From positions 62,001 through 126,000 of the forward strand of contig JAADGF010000116.1 in NCBI GenBank assembly GCA_013152545.1: a stretch of 64,000 bases of DNA, written 5' to 3'. Shown piece by piece: positions 9,010-18,190 of the stretch. The notes under the pieces are model-generated. The model worked only from the letters and a program-made list of their open reading frames with translations. It was not told where the DNA came from and did no database searches. Origin of the DNA: Gammaproteobacteria bacterium (GTDB lineage: Bacteria > Pseudomonadota > Gammaproteobacteria > SZUA-152). Position numbers and translations under genes: made by a program. Each line of letters begins with the position of its first letter. The first letter of the stretch is position 1.

Positions 9010-9037
9010 TACTAAGAAACGCAAAATAAAAAAGTGT

Positions 9038-9151
9038 ATGAAATATTGGATTGAGGCCGCCGCTCGCACTCGCTTGTGGAGCGTGGCGCTGTCCTTTTTG
9101 GCAGTGGCTTTAATAACTATTGAGATCTATCGTTTAGCAATGAAACAGTAA
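9038..9151 (+). CDS. Candidate 37-residue single-pass membrane peptide
   Basis: ATG frame encoding MKYWIEAAARTRLW, then about 16 hydrophobic residues (VALSFLAVALITIEIY) and a short basic tail. The layout (charged N-terminus, one membrane helix, basic end) is typical of small bacterial membrane proteins. It follows a repeat end by about 30 bases. No clear ribosome-binding site, and I recognise no family, so this may be chance. Confidence 0.3.
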   Translation: MKYWIEAAARTRLWSVALSFLAVALITIEIYRLAMKQ

Positions 9152-9473
9152 AATAGGATTCTTGGCGGGGTCTTTTCAGGAACACGAGTTTATTTGACCG
9201 AATTGGTCATCACATGATCCACTCCCAACAAAGCAATCACCCGCTTTCACGGCATGGTAATTACCGCACCCAACTTTTATTGAGCGATATACAGTTAGCA
9301 GGCAGTGTAAAAACAGGATCAGTACGACAGTATCGCCTGACAATGAGCGATGGGGCGTATTAATACGAAATTAACCTTAATTTCTTAACGATTAAATTCT
9401 CTTGTAGTCATAAATCTATACAACCTATATAATAAATAGCTCCCTGGGAAACCAATTCTGGATAACTGACACT

Positions 9474-10451
9474 TTGGATATTACAGACAAAAAATTTATC
9501 CGCCGCTTAGTTTATCTATGCTTATTTTCACTCGTTATTTACATGAATGTAAACCAGGTTGCGCATGCCCAAACGCCCGATTCCGTTATAGTTGTTACTG
9601 ACCGCTCGTCTGGCGCTGTCGCTAAATTCGTTGAAAAATTAAAAGTTTCGCTTAAAAATTATCGCATCAAAATAATCGATAGCGTAGATATTACTGCTAT
9701 CGCTGACGTTATCAAATACACAAACGATAGGCCATTTTATATAACCGTTGGCAACAATGCATTGCAAACCCTTGTCGCCAAAAAAATTACTACACCCATA
9801 TTAGCAACCTTTATCTCTGAAAGCTCCTATCGAACCATCCTTAACAATCATAACCGTAAAAATATTACCGCCATCTTTTCAGATCCAGACCCGGATTATC
9901 AGATGAAACTGATAAAAAGTCTTTATAAAAAACCAGTAAAAGTTGCTGTGATTTTAAGTGAGTCAACTCGAAAAAAACAACCATTATTGCAGCAGTTGGC
10001 AAAAAAAAATGATCTGGACATAAAGATAATAAACTATAATTCCAGCGATAATATTTATAAAGCGCTTAACAATATTTCAAATGCAGACATCCTTCTGGCG
10101 ATTCCCGATGACAATATTTACAATCATGACAGTATCCGTACAATTATCCTAACAACGTACCGCCACAATCAGGCCCTAATCGGTTTTTCCAGCGGCATGG
10201 TCAAAGCCGGCGCTTTAGCTACTATAGCCGCAGAGCTTGAAGACATTGCTGATGAAATTAGTATTTTGATTAGCAATTACAGTAAAAATGGTAAATTACC
10301 CGCTGCGCGTTATTACCGTTATTTTACTGTAAAAATCAACCAGCATGTTGCCAGATCCTTTAACGTAAGAAACACCGACTCTCTCAAACAGATAATACCA
10401 TCCATTGCCGAGCAAATGATAACAAGCCTAGAGACACAACAAGCGCGGTAA
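9474..10451 (+). CDS. Periplasmic ABC-type substrate-binding protein (COG2984-like)
   Basis: 325 residues with a signal peptide (LVYLCLFSLVIY, cleavage after AHA near residue 32), then the alternating alpha/beta fold of the ABC_sub_bind family: SVIVVTDRSSG, FYITVGNNALQTL, TPILATFIS, ITAIFSDPDPDYQMKLIK, VKVAVILSES, ADILLAIPDD and ALIGFSSGMVKAGALA. It likely binds a small ligand in the periplasm. The start is TTG, because the first ATG would cut the signal peptide. No permease or ATPase genes follow; instead a hybrid histidine kinase lies 61 bases downstream, so it probably acts as a ligand-sensing partner of that kinase (inference). Confidence 0.8.
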   Translation: MDITDKKFIRRLVYLCLFSLVIYMNVNQVAHAQTPDSVIVVTDRSSGAVAKFVEKLKVSLKNYRIKIIDSVDITAIADVIKYTNDRPFYITVGNNALQTLVAKKITTPILATFISESSYRTILNNHNRKNITAIFSDPDPDYQMKLIKSLYKKPVKVAVILSESTRKKQPLLQQLAKKNDLDIKIINYNSSDNIYKALNNISNADILLAIPDDNIYNHDSIRTIILTTYRHNQALIGFSSGMVKAGALATIAAELEDIADEISILISNYSKNGKLPAARYYRYFTVKINQHVARSFNVRNTDSLKQIIPSIAEQMITSLETQQAR

Positions 10452-10512
10452 AAAATAATACTTATAGATCTGTTGTTGTTAAATACTCCACCGTTAAATC
10501 ACTCTGTCTATA

Positions 10513-12501
10513 ATGAAAAACTGGATAAATAACACGAGCATAAGAACATATATGCTTGCAGCGTCATTAATTCCTGCATTATTAATGTTCTTCATCTTGA
10601 CGCCAAGCTTTCTTTTTGAACGAACTCAAGATATTGAAAAAACCCTTGAACAACAAGGCAAGCTGCTTATCACACAGCTGTCACACGTCAGCGAATACGC
10701 AATACTGACCGGCAATACTGATTATTTAGCAAACATTATTGAGGAGTTATTAAAGCAACCCGAAATCTATGCCATTACCATTCAGAACACAGAAAATAAA
10801 GTGCTTCTGAAAAAAAATAGTGTTTATGAAATTAGTAATACCGCAGACCTTATTACTTACGAACAACCGGTAACCCAGGTCTTTGACCCTGCTACATTTG
10901 ATATTATCGAAGGTTTACCCTTTACAGAAAAAATAAAACTGCCGAAAAATACACTCTCGCCAAAAACAATCGGACATGTGCAGTTAACATTATCGAAACG
11001 CACCCTGCATGAGCGACAAAATGAGATCATTGTTTATGGCGTATTATTAGCCCTCATCGCGCTACTTTTAAGTGGTTTTGTTGGGCATTTTATCGGGAAA
11101 AGTATTGTCCGCCCAACCCAAGCAATGGTTGCTGGCGTGAAGCGATTGGGCGAAAGCAATTACACCACACCCATTGGAGAAATCAGCAATAATGAGTTAG
11201 GCGCGCTGGCATTAGGTATTAACGCGTTGGCTAATAAATTAAATGACGCAAAAAGCGAAATCGAAAAAACAATTAATGAACTCACGGAAGCGCGTGACGA
11301 AGCAGACCGAATCAATGCATCCAAATCTGACTTCCTGGCACTCATTAGTCATGAAATCCGCAGCCCGTTAAACTCGGCTTTCGGCGTTATCCAGCTTCTG
11401 AACGACACCAAACTCACAAAACCGCAACGTCGATATATTGAATTAGCGCTCAATTCATTTAATCATCTGGTGAACTTGCTTGACGACATCATTGACTTCT
11501 CCACGCTGGACTACGGCGAGATAAAAATAGAACCACAACCTACTGCTGTAAAGCAGATTATCGAGCAGGTCATCTCTAACTATCAAGTCTCCGCGAGTCA
11601 AAAATCTTTGGACCTGATCGTAAAGTATAGCGGTGATGCCAGACTACAGGAATATGACGTCTACACTGACCCGACCCGGTTACGCCAAGTACTCTCTAAC
11701 TTAATTGATAATGCTATCAAGTACACCCACATAGGGAGTGTCCATATTCATGTACATTGGTTGCTGCAAGAAGACAGTAATGTCCTGATATCCATGGCTG
11801 TACAAGATACCGGTGTTGGAATAGAACAAGACAGACTGCAATCTGTATTCGAAATGTTTTCCCAGGGAGCAGCCCCATCCACCCGTGGTTATGGGGGTGT
11901 TGGCTTAGGATTATACATAGTGAAAAGACTGGTAAAATTGCTGGGCGGAAAAATCAGCGCACGCAGCCAAATTGGTATCGGAACAATGTTTCACCTGGAG
12001 TTGCCAACCAAGCTGGCTGAAGACGTATCATTAGATTCAATTTCCGGACTCCCCTCAAATCAAAATCAATCAACAATTCAGTCACGAAAAATATTAGTGG
12101 TAGAAGATGACTTCAGTAACCAAGAAGTTATATCAGGTTTTTTGAAGCAAGTGGGAATTCATGTTGAAATTGCCAGTAGCGGACTAGAAGGGTTGAATCT
12201 CTTTAAAGAAAATATATACGACCTAGTGTTTATTGATTGCTTTATGCCAAACATGGATGGCTTTGAACTTGCTGAAAAAATGCGTCAACACGAAAGTAAA
12301 CACTGTAAGTTTCGCACACCATTAGTAGCGATAACGGCTAGCGCACTACCTGCGACTCATAAAAAATGTTTGGAGTCAGGTATGGATGACATCATTACCA
12401 AACCGTATCGGAAATTTGAACTTTACAAGCGTATATCTGCAATTTGTAAAACGGATAAAATTCTTAGCAAAATTATGTCGCATAAAGCTTCAGAAGTGTA
12501 A
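10513..12501 (+). CDS. Membrane hybrid sensor histidine kinase with receiver domain
   Basis: 662 residues. Membrane helix at about 14-34, a periplasmic sensor region (about 35-170), a second helix (about 173-197), HAMP linker, then the phosphoacceptor helix SHEIRSPLN with H280, an ATPase domain (NLIDNAIKYT, DTGVGI, GVGLGLYIVKRL) and a C-terminal receiver with acidic pair EDD and phospho-accepting D575 in FIDCFMPNMDG. This is a BarA-like layout without a histidine phosphotransfer domain, so an external transfer protein or intramolecular regulation is needed. The adjacent periplasmic binding protein is the likely input partner. Two hairpins (12547-12564 and 12577-12606) follow the stop codon. 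Confidence 0.92.
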   Translation: MKNWINNTSIRTYMLAASLIPALLMFFILTPSFLFERTQDIEKTLEQQGKLLITQLSHVSEYAILTGNTDYLANIIEELLKQPEIYAITIQNTENKVLLKKNSVYEISNTADLITYEQPVTQVFDPATFDIIEGLPFTEKIKLPKNTLSPKTIGHVQLTLSKRTLHERQNEIIVYGVLLALIALLLSGFVGHFIGKSIVRPTQAMVAGVKRLGESNYTTPIGEISNNELGALALGINALANKLNDAKSEIEKTINELTEARDEADRINASKSDFLALISHEIRSPLNSAFGVIQLLNDTKLTKPQRRYIELALNSFNHLVNLLDDIIDFSTLDYGEIKIEPQPTAVKQIIEQVISNYQVSASQKSLDLIVKYSGDARLQEYDVYTDPTRLRQVLSNLIDNAIKYTHIGSVHIHVHWLLQEDSNVLISMAVQDTGVGIEQDRLQSVFEMFSQGAAPSTRGYGGVGLGLYIVKRLVKLLGGKISARSQIGIGTMFHLELPTKLAEDVSLDSISGLPSNQNQSTIQSRKILVVEDDFSNQEVISGFLKQVGIHVEIASSGLEGLNLFKENIYDLVFIDCFMPNMDGFELAEKMRQHESKHCKFRTPLVAITASALPATHKKCLESGMDDIITKPYRKFELYKRISAICKTDKILSKIMSHKASEV

Positions 12502-12576
12502 GCTTAATATAACAACTTTTTTTTCTGTCCTGCTATGCTTGACATTACTGTCCTATTGGACAGTTGTTACCTAACC

Positions 12577-12606
12577 CTCCTGATGGTCTACTACACCCAT
12601 CAGGAG
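12577..12606. repeat. Perfect 10-bp stem hairpin after the histidine kinase gene
   Basis: Arms CTCCTGATGG (12577-12586) and CCATCAGGAG (12597-12606) with a 10-base loop. A smaller perfect hairpin, ACTGTCC-TATT-GGACAGT, sits just before it at 12547-12564. No T tract follows, so these may protect the 3' end of the kinase mRNA rather than terminate it. Confidence 0.6.
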
Positions 12607-12730
12607 CGATGAAGAATTAATAAAGATAACCATAGAAGTTACACGCATCACTTAATCTGTTAGCCTTAAAGCAATCAACTGCAAAAAGAGATAAGACCAA
12701 GCGGGTTATCTTAAGATAAGATAAAAGAGA

Positions 12731-12749
12731 TTCAAGGAAATGACTTGAA
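12731..12749 (+). ncRNA. Hairpin of a possible small RNA ending at 12839
   Basis: Perfect 6-bp stem TTCAAG/CTTGAA around a 7-base loop GAAATGA, about 65 bases before a strong intrinsic terminator. With the palindrome TTATCTTAAGATAA just upstream (about 12707-12720), the segment of roughly 12640-12839 could be a small RNA, or simply the 3' UTR of the histidine kinase mRNA. No promoter is convincing. Confidence 0.3.
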
Positions 12750-12812
12750 AGCGGTTGTTTCACGCAATGAAAAATGAATTAGCGATTTGACTTACTCTCA
12801 CTACAGAGTCTT

Positions 12813-12839
12813 GCCCGGTCCCCATCCGGGCTTTTTTTT
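12813..12839 (+). terminator. Strong intrinsic terminator not attached to a gene
   Basis: Stem GCCCGG/CCGGGC (12813-12818 with 12826-12831), loop TCCCCAT, followed by eight T's. It is about 310 bases downstream of the hybrid histidine kinase stop. Confidence 0.85.
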
Positions 12840-13089
12840 GTGTACGCAATTTTAATTATAGTTCATTAGTGGCAACAACAGACGAAACATCATAAGCCAC
12901 GCAAATTGCTACAGGAGTTGGCGCCTATCTAATTGCACCCATTTCAGGGAGCGCCACATACACAAACAACAACCCTCTCTGCTAACTTGGTTTAATTTTT
13001 TTAATCCAATAGGGCCACCCGCCCCGTTCTCAGCAATTTCACCTACATCACCCAAAACGCCCACTATTCGATTTGATTGGCGAGGAAGT

Positions 13090-13137
13090 TATACCCGTAG
13101 TGATTTAAGTGTTCACTGTGCATCATATTCATTTCGA
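13090..13137. repeat. Divergent left end of the TATACCC element family
   Basis: Begins TATACCC and shares GCATCATATT with the left part of the element at 17175-17360. A segment near 13305-13330 (GGAAGCACATTTAATACC) resembles the right flank of the copy at 61250-61413. The shared core is absent. Confidence 0.35.
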
Positions 13138-13510
13138 ATTCGATGCTTGATAACCTCTACTATTTACTCAGCGGCATACTCGAAGGATTTGAGTCAATTA
13201 ATTCTTTGCACCCTCTTCCGTTAAAACGTATCAACTGGGTAGCCATTTACTCAAATGCTATGTTGAAACTCCTTACAACACCACCTTCATTAACGTTTAA
13301 CTAGGAAGCACATTTAATACCTAGCCACACCCACTCCTCTATTCAACAGTCAATTGCTTTCTCTAACCAATAAGATAATTTAAGCTTTATGATGAAACCC
13401 TGGATAGCCTGCAATTACATGCTCCTTACAATGCTTCAGTACTAAAAATGCATTTTCTTCACATTGTGTTTTGTGTTGCTGTTCGTTATTTTATACGCTT
13501 AGGTAAGGGG

Positions 13511-13536
13511 GTATTACATGCATACCCATGTAATAC
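13511..13536. repeat. Perfect hairpin, 10-bp stem
   Basis: GTATTACATG and CATGTAATAC around a 6-base loop. No T tract directly after it. No gene within 1 kb on either side that it clearly serves. Confidence 0.5.
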
Positions 13537-13592
13537 TCGCCCTATTTCTTCTGTTTGTTGCAATACTATAAAGACTCAAATGCTATGAATTC

Positions 13593-13609
13593 ATCGTTAC
13601 CGTAACGAT
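13593..13609. promoter_or_regulatory. 17-bp palindrome, possible operator
   Basis: ATCGTTACCGTAACGAT is a perfect palindrome around a central C. The symmetry and size fit a dimeric regulator site; the only gene candidate downstream is the small ORF at 13874. Confidence 0.3.
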
Positions 13610-13873
13610 AACAAGTTGATTCAAATAGCAATTTTTTATTAACTTCATAACTTTATCTCATAGGGGTATAACAACAACTCGAAGTAAGTTAAATCCCAAT
13701 TAGCGCCATTATTTGTTTGACACTCAAAGCCACTGATATAATTACTAATATTTTACTTATAATTGGCTTTGCGCTAGAATTTGAATTGTGGAGGTTTGGA
13801 ATGTTGTATTATTCATATCATCGTCTTGTTTACAATGCGTATACAAAACCAAATAACCAGAGGCAGAATAGTT

Positions 13874-13981
13874 ATGGAAACTCATCAAAACCACATTAAC
13901 ATTGGTTTATTGTTTTGGCCGACATTAGTGACAACCTATGCGGTATTAATTTATACCTTATTTTGGCTTATTTGGGGTTAA
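13874..13981 (+). CDS. Candidate 35-residue membrane peptide
   Basis: METHQNHINIGLLFWP followed by a strongly hydrophobic run (TLVTTYAVLIYTLFWLIWG). AGAGG lies about 11 bases before the ATG. An overlapping frame at 13801-13899 also has a good GGAGG site, so which one, if either, is translated is unclear. I recognise no family. Confidence 0.35.
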   Translation: METHQNHINIGLLFWPTLVTTYAVLIYTLFWLIWG

Positions 13982-14655
13982 ATAGATAAGCAATCTAACA
14001 GGCCGCATATACTTACTGATACGATGCAACAAATAGATTTTTGTCGCATAACGTACCCGCACAGCATCTCGAGAATATATCCAGGGCATTTGTCGCTGAC
14101 GTGAATGTCGCATATCGTTGGGGCAGAAGAAAAATAGGTACCTTAATATAGGTGTCCTTGTTTTTGATATCTCAGCCTCTGTTCCCGACCCAGTTCCACC
14201 TTCTCCCGAATGTATTTCTGCTTCAAATTTAACCAATTCACACCCTCCCTCTTCTATTATCCTGTCGCATTAATTATCAACAAACTAAGGCAAATCAAGC
14301 GCGAACGCCATTGGCGTTTAAAATACAACATTCAACCCAATACCAATTATTTCGAAATTGCTTCAAAGGCTTAGTACAACTTAATTTAGCGTTCAACGGA
14401 TGAGTTTAGGTTTAGCGGAACGATTGAGAACACACTCTAACTCGTATAAGCTACTAACCACTGCTATTTATTTTATGTTGCATCTTTTATAAATAAGTAT
14501 TAAATCGGCACATTGATTGCACAATGCTCAGAGCATAAGCATCCAACAAGAAAAACAACGTAGTAAACCTACACTCGGGAGAATCATATCTGGCACACCT
14601 TCTGTGATCTGTCGATGATCACACGCCTGATATCTGTTAATTTGAGGTCGTACAG

Positions 14656-17142
14656 TTGATAAATCGTCGTCTTCTGGTCGCATTTTTTACAATCACTGTA
14701 TTATTGGGTACCTATACCACCCATCTGCAATCGATTGAGAAAATCACCTACGACTTATTTGTTCGTTTATTACCCAACCCTGATACGTCCGCCCACTCGG
14801 TCGTTATTGCCATTGATGAACGCGCATTGGACAGGTATGGTCCATGGCCATGGCCACGTCAGCGTTTGGCACAAATCATCGAAAAATTAGAGCAAGCAAG
14901 AGCGGGAGCCATCGGCATCATCGTGCCGATGGATCAGCCCCAGTCGCTGTCTCTACCGGAGACATACCAATCGGTCTTAGCATCAGCAACATCGGAAGTG
15001 AAAGAAAAAGTGCTCATTCTATTGGATCGCCTAGACCCCGACGCCATTTTCACTGACGCTTTAACGGAATCAGACAACGTGATACTCGCAATTCCTTACT
15101 GGAGCGAACAAGCAGGCTTAATTGGGCCTATCTCGAATGATCTATCTATGATTTTACAGCCATTACAGACCATAACCCCGAAACAACGTTGGCAGGGAAT
15201 CCACAATACACTCATGGCAACTCCCCCGATAGAACGCCATATTGGACGTGCCCCCGTGTCAGTGTTTGCACTTTCCGCATCGGGTATTGGACTCGCCCGC
15301 CTTGCCCGGGAAGGAGAAAAAGTATTAGCGGATACACTTGCGGTTAAAATTAATCATCAATACATCCCCTCCTTTGCGCTTCAATTAGCAGCACAAACGG
15401 TTGGACTGCCACAAAATGCCATTACTGTTATGGGTGAACGCGGCGTTAGGTTTGGAAGCGGTATGTACCATACCGATGCTGGATTAGACTATTATCCCCG
15501 CCCCATTTTTGATCAAGAGGGAGAACCACCGCGTATCCCCGTCTATTCTGTTGTTGATTTGTTATCTGGTGAATTAGGAAAAAATGCCGTTCAAGGTAAG
15601 GCCGCTATACTTGGATTTACAGCAAAAGCGTATGCACCTACATTCGCAGGACCAGGTGGCATGCAAACGACTCCGGTGGGCTGGTCAGCGCATATAGTCG
15701 ACTCGCTTCTTGCCGGTACCTCGATTAATACCCCGTATTGGGCGCTAGGGCTTCAGCGAGGATTGATCGTCATGCTAGGGCTGTATTTAATGTTCCTGCC
15801 TGCAAAACTGCGTGGTAGGATGGGGCAAATTGTCAGCCTGTTATTTGCATTTTTATTGTTAAATACTTGTTTATTATTAACGTTAATTCAATTAACTTGG
15901 TTGCCATTAACAATACCGGCGCTATTCGTGCTCATCGGCCATGTATTGATAACGGCCTATCACCGTCTATCCGAAGCGCTCTTCGCGCAACGAACCGAAG
16001 CGATCAACGCTTATCGAGAGTTAGCTGACAACCTGCACTCGCAAGGAAAACTCGATCAAGCCTTCCTGAATTTACGTAAATGCCCTTTGGATAGCTCATT
16101 ATTGGAGCCACTTTATACCATTGGTCTTGATTTTGAGCGTCGTCGTCAGTTTAGCAAAGCAATCAACATTTATGACTACATGGTGCAACTCGACAGTAAT
16201 TTTCGTGATATCCAGGAACGACGTGCACGCCACCAAACTGTACCGGATGCCAACACATTAAATGGCGCCAATAGTGGCAGTTTCACCACAACGTTGGTGG
16301 TTGATGATGCCAAAGTGGAACGCCCCGTATTAGGCCGCTATCGCGTTGAGAAAGAAATTGGCCGGGGAGCGATGGGTATGGTGTATTTAGGCAGTGACCC
16401 TAAAATCGGACGTACCGTGGCCATTAAAACACTGGCGCTGACAGATGAATTTGAATCAAACCAGTTGGCAGAAGTGCGAAAACGGTTTTTTGTCGAAGCT
16501 GAAGCCGCCGGACGTTTAAACCATCCCAATATCGTGACGATATTTGATGCTGGTGAAGAGCACGATTTAGCCTATATTGCGATGGATTATATTGAGGGCG
16601 ACAACTTAGACTTATATACCACCAGTAACAATTTATTACCCATCAAGGAAGTGTTCCGAATAGGCATCGATGTTGCTAAAGCGCTGGACTATGCCCATAC
16701 AAAAAAAGTCGTGCACCGTGATATTAAGCCCGGCAATATCATCTATGATCGCAATAAAAACACGCTGAAAGTAACGGATTTTGGCGTAGCCTGCCTTATA
16801 GACAGTAATAAAACACGCACTGGCACCGTGCTAGGTAGCCCCTCGTACATGTCACCGGAGCAATTGTCGGGCAAAAAAATTGACGGCCGCTCCGATTTAT
16901 TTTCATTGGGTGTCACGTTGTATCAATTATTTACGGGTGAACTACCCTTTAAAGCTGATTCGATGGCAGCACTTGCATACATAATAACCAACGACAAACC
17001 CAAAGGTATTCGCCGATTACGATCAGAACTGCCTACCTGTTTATCCCGAGTCATTAATAAGGCATTGGACAAAAACCTTAAACAGCGTTACCCAGACGGT
17101 AACGCATTTGCCGACGCTTTAACGCGCTGTGCACCTAAATAA
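14656..17142 (+). CDS. CHASE2-domain transmembrane Ser/Thr protein kinase
   Basis: 828 residues. An N-terminal membrane helix (about 5-23) leads to an extracytoplasmic CHASE2 sensor (about 30-340), then three predicted helices (about 355-440), a short helical repeat-like segment (about 450-520) and a Hanks kinase domain (about 560-825). Kinase motifs: GRGAMG, VAIK, HRDIKPGN with D689, DFG with D708, MSPEQ. TTG is the start, with GAGG eight bases upstream; no ATG precedes the membrane helix. The kinase should phosphorylate cytoplasmic targets in response to an external signal that is not known. A small FHA protein lies downstream beyond a repeat element and is the likely reader or substrate. 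Confidence 0.92.
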   Translation: MINRRLLVAFFTITVLLGTYTTHLQSIEKITYDLFVRLLPNPDTSAHSVVIAIDERALDRYGPWPWPRQRLAQIIEKLEQARAGAIGIIVPMDQPQSLSLPETYQSVLASATSEVKEKVLILLDRLDPDAIFTDALTESDNVILAIPYWSEQAGLIGPISNDLSMILQPLQTITPKQRWQGIHNTLMATPPIERHIGRAPVSVFALSASGIGLARLAREGEKVLADTLAVKINHQYIPSFALQLAAQTVGLPQNAITVMGERGVRFGSGMYHTDAGLDYYPRPIFDQEGEPPRIPVYSVVDLLSGELGKNAVQGKAAILGFTAKAYAPTFAGPGGMQTTPVGWSAHIVDSLLAGTSINTPYWALGLQRGLIVMLGLYLMFLPAKLRGRMGQIVSLLFAFLLLNTCLLLTLIQLTWLPLTIPALFVLIGHVLITAYHRLSEALFAQRTEAINAYRELADNLHSQGKLDQAFLNLRKCPLDSSLLEPLYTIGLDFERRRQFSKAINIYDYMVQLDSNFRDIQERRARHQTVPDANTLNGANSGSFTTTLVVDDAKVERPVLGRYRVEKEIGRGAMGMVYLGSDPKIGRTVAIKTLALTDEFESNQLAEVRKRFFVEAEAAGRLNHPNIVTIFDAGEEHDLAYIAMDYIEGDNLDLYTTSNNLLPIKEVFRIGIDVAKALDYAHTKKVVHRDIKPGNIIYDRNKNTLKVTDFGVACLIDSNKTRTGTVLGSPSYMSPEQLSGKKIDGRSDLFSLGVTLYQLFTGELPFKADSMAALAYIITNDKPKGIRRLRSELPTCLSRVINKALDKNLKQRYPDGNAFADALTRCAPK

Positions 17143-17174
17143 ATTATTTTAGTTTTATCAGCCGCTTGACGATA

Positions 17175-17360
17175 TATACCCAAAGCGTTTGAGATTTCGG
17201 TGTAAAGTATGCATCATATTTTATTCATAACACCAAAGGTAGGCACTTTTAGGCGAGGCAAAATGACGCGTAATAGTCTTTCTATTGCAAGGAATTTCAA
17301 CGCCGCCATGAATGAAATCGGGTGTGCAATTTACCCGAAATCTCAAACGCTTTGGGTATA
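17175..17360. mobile_element. 186-bp MITE-like element with perfect 26-bp terminal inverted repeats
   Basis: Left arm 17175-17200 starts TATACCCAAAGCGTTTGAG; right arm 17335-17360 is its exact complement. The interior has no ORF. The core (about 17236-17310, with TAGGCACTTTTAGGCGAGGC and TATTGCAAGGAATTTCAA) recurs inverted at 61280-61358. It separates the CHASE2 kinase from its FHA partner. No transposase of matching ends is in the window. Confidence 0.8.
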
Positions 17361-17458
17361 GAGGCTATAGTTAAAATTTATCTCGTTAATCAGGCACTGT
17401 CCAAGCTGGAAAATTTGCCTCCAGTTGGGATACGGTAGAACTCAAGAAAACCATACTC

Positions 17459-17821
17459 ATGTCAAAAATTGTACATACTCGAAATGGACAACCCTACAAA
17501 GAATACGAGCTAAAACCAGGAACACTCAGTGTTGGGCGGCGTCCTGATTGTGACATCCAACTACTGGACGATATAACGGTGAGTGGCGAACATGCAAAAA
17601 TTTTCATTGCCGCAAGCACTTATATGGATGGGCTCTTTGACGTTATTATAGAAGATCAACGCAGTACCAATGGTACCACCCTTAAGGGTAACCCCATCAA
17701 ACGGCACCGATGGAAACACGGTGATTTGATCAAAATAGGATTGCACGAATTTACATTAATCGATGAAGAAACCCGCGCCTTTGAAGAAACGAACATTGTG
17801 CTGCCCGAAGATGATGAATAA
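17459..17821 (+). CDS. Small FHA-domain protein
   Basis: 120 residues, essentially one FHA domain. Binding residues are visible in SVGRRPDCDIQL, SGEHAKI and STNGTTLKGNPIKRH. The C-terminus is acidic (ETNIVLPEDDE) and includes threonines that could be phosphorylated. Cytoplasmic. Likely partner of the CHASE2 kinase 317 bases upstream. Convergent with iscX. Confidence 0.9.
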   Translation: MSKIVHTRNGQPYKEYELKPGTLSVGRRPDCDIQLLDDITVSGEHAKIFIAASTYMDGLFDVIIEDQRSTNGTTLKGNPIKRHRWKHGDLIKIGLHEFTLIDEETRAFEETNIVLPEDDE

Positions 17822-17939
17822 CGCTGTCGTTTATCGGTTGTTTAGAAAAAAACACATCTGTTGTGGTCACCCCATACCGGACACTTTGTTAAGAGCCTTT
17901 TCATAAACAACGCCTTTCTGTTTAGCTAAATCGGCAAAT

Positions 17940-18143
17940 TCAATTTTCCCGTTCGTCAATCCAGGCCATTTGTATGGCTTCGAGAATTTTTTCATTGCAA
18001 TGTTCAGGATCACCATCAAATTCATTTAAAGCTAAACACCATTGCATTAAATCCGTAAATCGAATTGTCCGAGGGTCAATATCAGGGCGCGTTTCATCCA
18101 GCGCAATGGCAATCTCTAAACTATCAGTCCATGTAAGCGGCAT
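17940..18143 (-). CDS. iscX: Iron-sulfur cluster assembly protein IscX
   Basis: 67 residues, the family length. Acidic small protein with WTDSLEIAIAL, the DIDPRTIRFTDL block and the C-terminal QMAWIDERE typical of IscX/YfhJ. It binds IscS and iron and modulates cluster assembly. Last gene of the isc operon, 47 bases after fdx. Confidence 0.93.
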   Translation of the reverse strand: MPLTWTDSLEIAIALDETRPDIDPRTIRFTDLMQWCLALNEFDGDPEHCNEKILEAIQMAWIDEREN

Positions 18144-18190
18144 GGCATGACTCCTTTTGTTTGCCTTTCATTGATAAGGGCTTTAACAAA

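Larger units (their letters stand above)
8702..9473. other. Intergenic with a repeat end and one small ORF candidate
   Basis: About 770 bases. It holds a repeat-family end at 8984-9009, a candidate 37-residue membrane peptide at 9038-9151, and a 49-codon frame at 9214-9363 that I do not trust. Two short arms (TTTAAGAA and TTCTTAAA, about 8877 and 8919) can pair. No tRNA-like structure. Confidence 0.5.
12502..14655. other. 2.1-kb stretch with no confident gene, rich in palindromes
   Basis: The longest gene-free stretch of the window. It holds hairpins at 12547-12564 and 12577-12606, a strong terminator at 12813-12839, a repeat-like end at 13090-13137, a hairpin at 13511-13536, a 17-bp palindrome at 13593-13609, a 15-bp palindrome at 14304-14318 and a candidate membrane peptide at 13874-13981. 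No tRNA or recognisable pseudogene. Confidence 0.6.

Noticed and set aside
9214-9363. 49-codon frame upstream of the binding protein gene
   Set aside because: No ribosome site and no family; length is consistent with chance.
13717-13899. 60-codon frame starting at TTG
   Set aside because: Weak start and overlap with another small frame; only the internal part has a good ribosome site.
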